Of a DNA stretch of 47,585 bases, positions 41,385-47,585 are shown piece after piece (position 1 is the stretch's first letter; every line of letters starts with the position of its first letter). A program made the position numbers and the translations under genes. Origin of the DNA: Anaerolineales bacterium (GTDB lineage Bacteria > Chloroflexota > Anaerolineae > Anaerolineales > Villigracilaceae); contig JAFGSI010000068.1 in assembly GCA_016934715.1 (NCBI GenBank), positions 1-47,585 on the forward strand, read 5' to 3'. Below the pieces are notes generated by a model that was not told the DNA's origin, searched no databases, and saw only the letters and a program-made list of their open reading frames with translations.

Positions 41385-42320
41385 CTACGGACCGTTGTGC
41401 TGGACCGTCGGCCCGAGTGGGACCGGCAGGTCGTCGACGATCTCAAATCCGCCCTCCGGCATCGGTGGGCCATCGTGATCGCGGAAGAAGAGCGGCAGGC
41501 CTTCGGCGAAATTGATCGGGTACATCGAGGGGTCCTGGCGCTGGTGGTGGATGTGAATGTGTGGTTCGCTGGTATTGCCCGAGTTGCCGCACTGGCCGAT
41601 CGGCTGCCCTTCCCGGACCCGCTGACCCGCATCGACCAGGACACTACCCTGTTTGAGATGGGCGATCAGGAGGTAGGTGCCGGTCTCCATCTGGATGACC
41701 ACGTAATTCCCGGTCGGGGCTTCGCTATTGTTGGTCAGAACGCCGGGAGTGGCATCCGGTTCGCCGTCATGGGCGGCAGTCACAAGGCCATCGATCGGCG
41801 CCACGACCGGGACGCCGTAACAGCCGTATTCTTCAAGCTGATTGCTGCCGGAGAAGAAGGGGGCGACGACAAAATCATACGCCCAGCGCTGGTCCGGAAC
41901 GATCACGTGATAGTTGGTCGCCAGGCGGTCGCCCCCCCAGGCGACCAGCAGTGGAACGTCAGCTGGCAGCCGGACGGTGGCCGCGGGGCCAGTCCGCTCA
42001 AGCGAAGCCGGGTAGGGCACCGACACGAACAGCATGAACACCGGCAGGATGGCGAGCACAGAGAGCAGGACCGCACCCGTGGTCCGCCGGTCCCAGCGCC
42101 GGCGGATGAGCGCGGCCAGCCCGGCGACCAACAGGCAGACCAGTCCCAGAACGGGCAGGGCAAGTTGCAGCAGATACCAGGCTGCCACCCTGCGCATCCC
42201 GCCCGAAAGCAGCAACCCGGCAAGAACTGCAATCGCGACCAGCAGAAAAATACCCACAACCAGGGGCAGGGTACTTCTCCGGGGCGAGGGCCTGGACGTA
42301 GAAAGGCGAGTGGACATCAT
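41385..42320 (-). CDS. M23 family metallopeptidase, membrane-anchored
   Basis: A 311-residue protein. Three TM helices (about 18-38, 45-71 and 82-101) precede an extracytoplasmic M23 (LytM/duplicated hybrid motif) domain. Zinc-type ligands appear as H138 and D149 (NYHVIVPDQRWAYDFVV), H221 in LIAHLKQGS, and H254/H256 in SEPHIHIHH. Family members cut peptide bridges in peptidoglycan or bind other cell-surface partners. GNSGNTSEPHIHIH is the classical end motif. Two adjacent ATGs follow GGAGGAG; the second (42317) has better spacing. It lies 54 bp upstream of the M1 pair. Confidence 0.85.
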   Translation of the reverse strand: MMSTRLSTSRPSPRRSTLPLVVGIFLLVAIAVLAGLLLSGGMRRVAAWYLLQLALPVLGLVCLLVAGLAALIRRRWDRRTTGAVLLSVLAILPVFMLFVSVPYPASLERTGPAATVRLPADVPLLVAWGGDRLATNYHVIVPDQRWAYDFVVAPFFSGSNQLEEYGCYGVPVVAPIDGLVTAAHDGEPDATPGVLTNNSEAPTGNYVVIQMETGTYLLIAHLKQGSVLVDAGQRVREGQPIGQCGNSGNTSEPHIHIHHQRQDPSMYPINFAEGLPLFFRDHDGPPMPEGGFEIVDDLPVPLGPTVQHNGP

Positions 42321-42428
42321 CTCCTCCGGATGTATAGATCAATTCTTATACGTGAATCTGGGGAATGAGTCGCAAGAAACGGGGTCCAGGCCTGTCCCGG
42401 AAGGGAAGTGCTGGCGATGGATGAAGGG

Positions 42429-43265
42429 CTACTGCTTGTGCCGCCGGAACAAGAAAACGACCAGGAAGAACAGCGTCGCCGTCAGGACGATCGCCGATCC
42501 GGAAGTGATCCCCCAATAGTAGGAGGCGTACAGGCCAATCAATCCAGACAGGGAGGCCATGCTGGCCGCCAGGACCATCATGTACGGCAGGCGCCGGGTC
42601 AGCAGCGAGGCGGTCGCCGCCGGGGTGACCAGCATGGCGACCATCAGTGCCACCCCGACCGTCTGCATGGAAACCGCCACGGTGACAGCGATCAGCACCA
42701 GCAGCAGATTGTTCAGCAGGTTGACCGGCAAACGCAGGGTACGGGCCAGGACCGGATCGAAAGAAATGGTCAGGAATTCCTTGTAAAAGGCCAGGATGAT
42801 CAATAACACCAGCCCGCCGAAGATCGCCATCAGGACCAACGAACGGCTCGAGACCCCCAGCACATCGCCGAACAGGAAGTGGCTCAGGTCGACAGCGTAA
42901 CTGCGCACGGTGGAGATGATGGCAATGCCGAGGGCGAACATCCCGGCGAAGATGATCCCGATGGCAGTATCCTCCTTGATGCGGGCGCTGCGGGTGATGG
43001 CGCCGATGCCCAGCGAGGCCAGGACCGAGGTCCCCAAAGCCCACCAGAAAAGCGGCTCGCGCGCACCACCGCTGACCAGGTAGCCAAGCGCCACGCCCGG
43101 CAGGAGCGTGTGCGCCAGGGCGTCGCCAAAGAAAGCCATGCTGCGCAGGACAACGTAGGTCCCGACCACGGCACAGACGATGCCGACCAGGACAGCGGCG
43201 ACCAGGCCGCGCTGCATGAAGGCATAGGAGAGCGGTGTGATCAACCAATCAATGAGCGTGGTCAT
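42429..43265 (-). CDS. Metal ABC transporter permease (ZnuB/MntB type)
   Basis: A 278-residue permease of the ABC-3 family with about eight TM helices. Family pattern VVLRSMAFFGDALAHTLLPGVALGYL (near residues 40-65, with the conserved Asp-His region) and GVALMVAMLVTPAATASLL (near 200) are clear. It forms the channel of the divalent-metal importer with the ATPase and lipoprotein genes next to it. The start at 43265 follows GAGGGAG and lies inside the end of the ATPase gene (17-bp overlap). Specificity (Zn, Mn or Fe) cannot be read directly. Confidence 0.92.
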   Translation of the reverse strand: MTTLIDWLITPLSYAFMQRGLVAAVLVGIVCAVVGTYVVLRSMAFFGDALAHTLLPGVALGYLVSGGAREPLFWWALGTSVLASLGIGAITRSARIKEDTAIGIIFAGMFALGIAIISTVRSYAVDLSHFLFGDVLGVSSRSLVLMAIFGGLVLLIILAFYKEFLTISFDPVLARTLRLPVNLLNNLLLVLIAVTVAVSMQTVGVALMVAMLVTPAATASLLTRRLPYMMVLAASMASLSGLIGLYASYYWGITSGSAIVLTATLFFLVVFLFRRHKQ

Positions 43266-44058
43266 GCTCGTCTCCCTCGCAGCAGGTGTCCATGACCGCG
43301 ATCGTTCCTCCATTGGCTACGCGCAGGCGGTTGCCATAAGCCTGGACCAGGACCTCGGGCTGCAGGACCTGCCCGGCCGGGCCGAAGGCAACGATGCGCC
43401 GGTTGAGCAGCATCACCCGATCGAAATATACGGCCGCCTGCTGCAGGTCGTGGGTGGCGACCATCACGGTCACGCCCTTGCGCTGCAGCTCCCCCAGCAG
43501 GGCCAGCAAGGCCTCCTGGGAAGGTGTGTCCAGTCCGGTCAACGGCTCGTCCATCAACATCAGTTCCGCCTCCTGGGCCAGCGCGCGGGCGATGAACATG
43601 CGCTGCTGCTGCCCGCCGGAGAGTTCGCCGATCTGGCGCCCGAACAATGCGCTCATCCCGACCGTCGCGAGCGCCCCCCGGACCAGCTCCCAGTCTCGCT
43701 TGCGCGGCCAGCCCAGCCAGCCCAGCTTGGCGATGCGCCCCATCATGACCACATCGGCGACGCTGACCGGGAAATGCCAGTCGACCTGCGAACGCTGGGG
43801 AACATAGCCAATGCAAACATGCCCGCCCGGCCCAGATCCATAGACGCGCACCTCACCCCGGTCTGGCGTCAGCACTCCGGCCACGACCTTGAACAAGGTG
43901 CTCTTTCCGGCCCCGTTCGGCCCGACGACCGCCACCCGCTCGCCAGCGTGCAGATGGAATGTAATCTCCTCCAGCGCTGAACGCCCGTCGTAACGGACAT
44001 TCAGGCCGCGCACATCGAGCACGGGTTGATCAGTCTGATGGTCAGTGTGGGGATACAT
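43249..44058 (-). CDS. Metal ABC transporter ATPase (ZnuC/MntA type)
   Basis: A 269-residue ABC ATPase. Walker A is GPNGAGKST (about 46-54), Q-loop YVPQR, signature LSGGQQQRMFIARAL, Walker B LMLMDEPLTGLD and switch His in VATHDLQ. The C-terminus DEHDHAH is rich in metal-binding residues. It powers the importer with the permease at 42429 and the lipoprotein at 44090; the three form one operon. Confidence 0.92.
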   Translation of the reverse strand: MYPHTDHQTDQPVLDVRGLNVRYDGRSALEEITFHLHAGERVAVVGPNGAGKSTLFKVVAGVLTPDRGEVRVYGSGPGGHVCIGYVPQRSQVDWHFPVSVADVVMMGRIAKLGWLGWPRKRDWELVRGALATVGMSALFGRQIGELSGGQQQRMFIARALAQEAELMLMDEPLTGLDTPSQEALLALLGELQRKGVTVMVATHDLQQAAVYFDRVMLLNRRIVAFGPAGQVLQPEVLVQAYGNRLRVANGGTIAVMDTCCEGDEHDHAH

Positions 44059-44089
44059 TTCTTCCAGACCCCATCGGCGAGCCGATGGT

Positions 44090-44998
44090 TTATCGCAGGG
44101 CGTTCACGATCGCGGTGACATTATAGCGCATCAGATCAAGGTACGTTGCCGCCGGGCCGTCAGCCGGGCTCAACGAGCCATGGTAAACCATGACCAGCTG
44201 CACGCCGGTGTCGCGGGCCACCTGGGCGGCCAGTTCCTGGTTGACCGTCACCCCGACGAACACTGCCGGGACATCATACAGACGAATATCGTCCTCCAGG
44301 GCAGCCAATTCACGTGCCGAGGGGGCGGCATTGGTACTGAAGGAGGCCGTCAGCGTCCCGACCTGCTCGAAGCCGTAGGCTGCAGCGAAGTAGCCAAAGA
44401 CGGCGTGATCCGAAACCAGCAGGCGGCGCTCCGGCGGAACCTGGGCGACTTCGTTCCGGATCCAGTCATCCAGCTGCAGGAGTTCGGCAGCGTAGGCGTC
44501 AGCGTTGGTCCGAAATACGGCGGCGTGTCCTGGGTCAGCCGCCGCCAGGGCCGCGTAGATGTTCTCGACCCAAACCAGGACATTGTTGGGATCGAGCCAG
44601 GTATGCGGGTCACCCTGGGCATGTTCGTCGGCATTCGCGCCAGCGAAGGGCAGCAGTTCGATCCCGGCAGACACTTCGACCAGTTTGTCCACCGCTCCGG
44701 CGCTTTCCAGCAGCGGTTCGAGGAACTCCTCCAGCCCGGCCCCGCTGGCAAAGACCAGCTCAGCATCAGCCAGGGCGGCTGCATCCCGTGGACGCGGCTC
44801 GAAGGTGTGTGGGTCACTGCCCGGGGGCAGCAGGGGGATCACCCCGACGTGCGTGCCGCCGACCTGGGCGACCACATCGGCGACAATCCCCGTCGTCGCC
44901 AGGACCTGCAGCCGATCCGGCCCGGTCCCGGTCGCTCCTCCGCCGCAGGCGGACAGAGCCAGCATAAAGGCAATCAGCAGAACGGCATTCTTCTTCAT
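44090..44998 (-). CDS. Metal-binding lipoprotein of the ABC importer (ZnuA/MntC type)
   Basis: A 302-residue cluster A-I substrate-binding protein. Signal peptide with lipobox LSAC (about 15-18). Ligand-type segments are SDPHTFEPRPRD (His, about 62) and DPHTWLDPNN (His, about 131), then LLVSDHAVFGYFA (His, about 196), and GSLSPADGPAATYLDLMRYNV near the end. There is no His-rich loop of the kind seen in many ZnuA proteins, only a short DEHAQGD. It binds zinc or manganese and delivers it to the permease. First gene of the three-gene operon; a TACAAT (45037-45042, minus strand) lies 38 bases upstream. Confidence 0.9.
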   Translation of the reverse strand: MKKNAVLLIAFMLALSACGGGATGTGPDRLQVLATTGIVADVVAQVGGTHVGVIPLLPPGSDPHTFEPRPRDAAALADAELVFASGAGLEEFLEPLLESAGAVDKLVEVSAGIELLPFAGANADEHAQGDPHTWLDPNNVLVWVENIYAALAAADPGHAAVFRTNADAYAAELLQLDDWIRNEVAQVPPERRLLVSDHAVFGYFAAAYGFEQVGTLTASFSTNAAPSARELAALEDDIRLYDVPAVFVGVTVNQELAAQVARDTGVQLVMVYHGSLSPADGPAATYLDLMRYNVTAIVNALR

Positions 44999-45030
44999 GT
45001 CCGAACGACCTCGCTTGGTTTTTGTCTACC

Positions 45031-45046
45031 AGGACTATTGTATCCT
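45031..45046. promoter_or_regulatory. Imperfect palindrome in the divergent promoter of the metal operon
   Basis: AGGA and TCCT flank an 8-bp centre, overlapping a TACAAT -10 on the minus strand and a TATCCT -10-like box on the plus strand. It could be a metalloregulator operator, but it matches no consensus I can recall with confidence. Confidence 0.2.
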
Positions 45047-45053
45047 AAACGGG

Positions 45054-45669
45054 ATGTTCTCCCGCATCTTCCAGTTCCGGGAACTTGATCGGTTCTATTA
45101 TCTCGCCAGCGGCCTGCTCCAGCTGGTGCTCGGGTTCGCAGTTTTCACCTGGTTCGAAGGCCAGTTCGGGACCACGCCCGGAAAGATCCCGGGAGTCGAT
45201 CCGATGCAGTTCAGGGTCCTCACCAAAGACGGGAGGAAAACTGGACCCGGGCGAGCTGCGTTGCGGGCGCTCATCGGCCTGTTCGAGATCAACCCGACTG
45301 GCGACGATCGTCATCGCCCCCAGCCCGCAGAAACAACGCCAGGGCGGTATGGCCGCCGGGACCCTGGTGGTCGACGAGACCAGGATTCACGTTGTCGCAT
45401 TCAGACCCGATCAGATCACGCCTACTTCGCGTGCCGCGACGGGCGCAGCGAGGAGATCGTCCAGATCGACAAGGCCGCGATCACCAAATGGCTGGGCGAC
45501 CGCAGTGGATGCTCATCCGGGCCAAGGTCATCCGCAAGGCGACGGTCTTTTCCAACGACCCAAGTTGGACCGGCTGCGGGCCGGGATCGAGGCAGCCTTT
45601 CACATCCAATTCACAGAGCTGCGCGATTGGTGCGGAGCGTCGCCCGGATCATCGCCCCGGGGTTGGTGA
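45054..45669 (+). pseudogene. Frameshifted RDD-family membrane protein gene
   Basis: From the ATG at 45054 the frame encodes a hydrophobic segment, then FGTTPGKIPGVDPMQFRVLT, the RDD-family T-P-G-K pattern, to ALIGLFEINP. The protein then continues in a second frame with VIAPSPQKQRQGGMAAGTLVVD, in the first again with EEIVQIDKAAITKWLGDR, in the third with MLIRAKVIRKATVFSNDP, and in the second with RLRAGIEAAFHIQFTELRDW up to the stop near 45669. At least four frame changes are needed. RDD proteins are small membrane proteins of mostly unknown function. Divergent from the metal-uptake operon. Confidence 0.65.
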
Positions 45670-45733
45670 GGTGTGTCAGGGTGGCGATCTTCCTGCCGCT
45701 GCTCGGAATCAGCCATTCAACCCGCGCACCCCG

Positions 45734-45774
45734 CATCGAAGACGGGCGAGGAGTTGTCTCATCCGTCTTCGATG
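45734..45774. repeat. 12-bp perfect inverted repeat
   Basis: CATCGAAGACGG and CCGTCTTCGATG flank a 17-base loop, in the gap between the RDD pseudogene and the end of the rhodanese gene. It could form a transcript hairpin on either strand and so stop convergent transcription, but there is no T-tract. Confidence 0.6.
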
Positions 45775-45799
45775 TTGCCCGCGGCCGGGAAGAACGCGC

Positions 45800-46291
45800 T
45801 CAGGGCCCGTTGACGGTCGGATAGCCCAATGTCCGCCAGCCGGACACGCCACCGTTCATGCTGGTCACGTCGGGGAAACCAGCAGCCAGCAGGGTGGTGC
45901 GCCCGAGGCGGCTGCGGTTGCCCGTGTCGCAGACCACGACGATCTGCCGGTCGCGAGGCAGCTCATCCACCCGGGAGGCCAACTCGCCGAGCGGGATCAG
46001 GATCGCGCCAGGAATGTGGAAATTGTCCCATTCGGACCGCTCGCGCACGTCAACGAAGACGGCGGTCTCCTGCTGGTACAAGTCGTAGGCTCTTGCAATG
46101 GTGATCTCGGACGGCAGGCCACCGATCTGGGACGGCGCCACGGCCGGCCGGGTGTTGAAATACCAGACCACGCCGATGATCGCCAGGATAATGAACAGCG
46201 CCGCCAGCCAGGTGTAGCGGGAAGGCGAGGGGGAACGCCGGCGGGTGGAACGCGTGGCAGAACGCCGGGATGAAGGTCGTCTTCTGGACAT
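45800..46291 (-). CDS. Membrane-anchored rhodanese-like protein
   Basis: A 163-residue protein. A very basic Arg/Ser-rich N-terminus (1-25) precedes one TM helix (about 28-45). A single rhodanese domain (about 60-160) has FVDVRERSEWDNFHIPGA and the active-site loop VVVCDTGNRSR with C121. Such domains carry persulfide or transfer sulfur; a membrane-anchored single-domain type may act outside the cytoplasm. Start at 46291 has AGAGAGG upstream. The catalytic Cys is intact, so activity is plausible. Confidence 0.85.
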   Translation of the reverse strand: MSRRRPSSRRSATRSTRRRSPSPSRYTWLAALFIILAIIGVVWYFNTRPAVAPSQIGGLPSEITIARAYDLYQQETAVFVDVRERSEWDNFHIPGAILIPLGELASRVDELPRDRQIVVVCDTGNRSRLGRTTLLAAGFPDVTSMNGGVSGWRTLGYPTVNGP

Positions 46292-46348
46292 GGGAACCTC
46301 TCTGTCTGAGTTTAGTGTTTGGATGCACCACACAGGAAAATGTGGCGG

Positions 46349-47560
46349 CTAGGGGGCGAAACCGGCCAGCAGCCCCTGCGGATCGATGATGGCCTGCAGG
46401 GCGGCATACGGAACCAGGACTTCCTGTGGACCGGCAGCCCCCGGCGCTACCTGGTAGGTGTCAAAAGTGATCAGGAAGCCACTGGCGGTCACGTTCCAGC
46501 GGTTGTAATTCTCCGCCGTGGGGGCCGCTCCTTCGGCGAACAGGAAGTCACCCACTTCCCGCCCCCGCAGGTCCGCCAGGCAGACGTCTGCCAGGATCCG
46601 CAGGTAGTCCGCCCCGGGCAGGAACAGATCGGCCAACGCGACCTGCTGACCGGACTGCAGGTCAAAGGTGAAGGTCAGGCTGTACCGGAAGGGATGGGCC
46701 GCCCCGTCGAAATAGCCATTGAAGACGAACTTGAGGCTGACCAGGTCACCCGGAGGCGAGAGCAGGCTGTACGTGATGTCCAGCCAGCTGCCGTTCGTGA
46801 TCGGCGGATCCGGCACCAGGACCATCGACTCGCCGAAAAGGGCGATCTCCCTCTGGACGACCTCTGCCACCTGGCGGTTGAACGCGAGCACGCGCGGGTC
46901 GTCTGAACCCTCGAAACGGGGCGTCTGGGCAGTAATCCTGTAGGGCGGGGACTGGCTTTCCTGTTCAAAAGATTCAGATGTCAGGGTCAGGACCTGGTCG
47001 GGGGCCGGCAGTTCGGCATCCCATTCGCAGATGAAGGGCATCTCAGAATTCGGGATGTCGTTCCAGCCGAGCGTGTACCCACCCCAGTAGGAGAGGTACT
47101 GTTCTCCGGTGTCGCCGACATTATTCGGCTCCCCCGGATACCAGTGGGTGTAGCTCCAGGGCTCGCCGTTGGCCCAGACCCAGACGCCTTCCTGGACCTC
47201 GTCAGTGGCCCCCAGCCAGGTGCTGGGATTCAAACCAAAGACGAATTCGTTTTCAGCCTCTGATTGGATCGTAACCAGATAAGCGCCCCTGGAGGTGCAA
47301 TAGGACGAGGCTCGATGCCAGGTCATCCCCGTATCCACCACCAGATAAAGATGGCCATTCTCGGTATTCAGAACCCGCCGGTCCGGGGTTGGAACAACAG
47401 GTCGGGTCGGGGTGATCGTTGCCGTCGGCGGTACTGTCGCAGTCGGTGGAGAGGGTGGCAGTGGCACAGGAGTTGTCGAATACCAATTGCATGCCAGCAT
47501 CGCCGCCAGCACGATCATCCATACCGTTCGCCGGATCGCCCGGCCGTATTTTTTAAGCAT
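46349..47560 (-). CDS. Lipoprotein with C-type lectin and DUF3298/RsiV-like domains
   Basis: A 403-residue lipoprotein. A signal peptide ends in lipobox LAC (C24). A Thr/Pro-rich linker runs to about residue 62. Residues about 66-180 form a C-type lectin-like domain: WHRASSYC, TWLGATDEVQEGVWVWANGE, the sugar/calcium motif EPN (144-146) and WND (166-168), with Cys88 and Cys178 as the conserved disulfide. Residues about 190-403 resemble the DUF3298/DUF4163 (RsiV-type) domain, with FNRQVAEVV, SLLSPPGDLVSLKFVFNGYFDGAAHP and TFDLQSGQQVALADLF. The start follows GAGG. EPN usually goes with mannose-type binding in animal lectins; ligand here is not known. No sigma factor gene is seen nearby. Confidence 0.82.
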   Translation of the reverse strand: MLKKYGRAIRRTVWMIVLAAMLACNWYSTTPVPLPPSPPTATVPPTATITPTRPVVPTPDRRVLNTENGHLYLVVDTGMTWHRASSYCTSRGAYLVTIQSEAENEFVFGLNPSTWLGATDEVQEGVWVWANGEPWSYTHWYPGEPNNVGDTGEQYLSYWGGYTLGWNDIPNSEMPFICEWDAELPAPDQVLTLTSESFEQESQSPPYRITAQTPRFEGSDDPRVLAFNRQVAEVVQREIALFGESMVLVPDPPITNGSWLDITYSLLSPPGDLVSLKFVFNGYFDGAAHPFRYSLTFTFDLQSGQQVALADLFLPGADYLRILADVCLADLRGREVGDFLFAEGAAPTAENYNRWNVTASGFLITFDTYQVAPGAAGPQEVLVPYAALQAIIDPQGLLAGFAP

Positions 47561-47585
47561 CAGCACCTCACCCATGCAGGCCTTA

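Overview
The window is GC-rich, densely packed bacterial DNA. It most resembles a chromosome fragment of an uncultured Chloroflexota/Anaerolineae-type bacterium. That assignment is an inference from several signs: lipoproteins with Thr/Pro-rich linkers, a DUF4342/Pmp3 cluster, YghO-like acetyltransferases, the yebC-ruvC-ruvA-proC neighbourhood, and several genes that appear to have very short or no 5' leaders. No rRNA, tRNA, CRISPR array, prophage or intact insertion sequence was seen.

Layout. 1-3.2 kb: the 5' part of a secreted repeat protein, a PIG-L deacetylase, and a divergent DUF2917/MocR pair with an inverted-repeat operator. 3.2-5.9 kb: a minus-strand membrane-protein cluster (Pmp3-like, 4-TM protein, DUF4342, GT87-like, YjbQ) with overlapping or closely spaced genes. 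6-7.8 kb: a YghO-like acetyltransferase and a small membrane protein. 7.8-8.2 kb: a cold-shock gene with a long leader that carries a terminator-like hairpin. 8.2-16.1 kb: an orphan multi-TM/GAF histidine kinase, a GH13 protein with a lysine-rich tail, a polytopic membrane protein and a CDF metal exporter. 16.3-18.3 kb: an ABC-F ATPase, followed by about 0.7 kb of decayed DNA. 19-23.1 kb: proC, ruvA, ruvC, yebC, degV and a small protein. 23.1-26.8 kb: two tandem YghO-like acetyltransferases and an MFS transporter. 26.9-30.8 kb: Tex, a cNMP-binding/GGDEF protein and a methyltransferase.

30.8-32.4 kb and 36-36.9 kb are small accessory pockets. The first holds a frameshifted copy beside an intact copy of a STAS/SpoIIAA-like gene, a TnpB (IS200/IS605-type) remnant and a tiny membrane ORF. 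The second holds a HicB-like antitoxin next to a HicA-like toxin that is only recognisable at its N-terminus. Between them lie the two subunits of a heterodimeric ABC exporter with one degenerate ATP site. 36.9-47.6 kb is mostly envelope genes on the minus strand: a LURP1-like protein, a DUF998-like membrane protein, two tandem M1-type zinc-peptidase lipoproteins, an M23 peptidase, a ZnuABC-type metal uptake operon, a membrane-anchored rhodanese and a lipoprotein joining a C-type lectin domain to a DUF3298/RsiV-like domain. A heavily frameshifted RDD-family pseudogene sits divergent to the metal operon.

I see no confident wholly new multi-gene system. The most interesting leads are the possible transcription attenuator in the cold-shock leader, the lectin/RsiV-like lipoprotein, the GH13 protein with an altered catalytic region and basic tail, and the disrupted hicBA locus. 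Several genes carry multiple frameshifts; these could be genuine pseudogenes or consensus errors, and read data would settle that.
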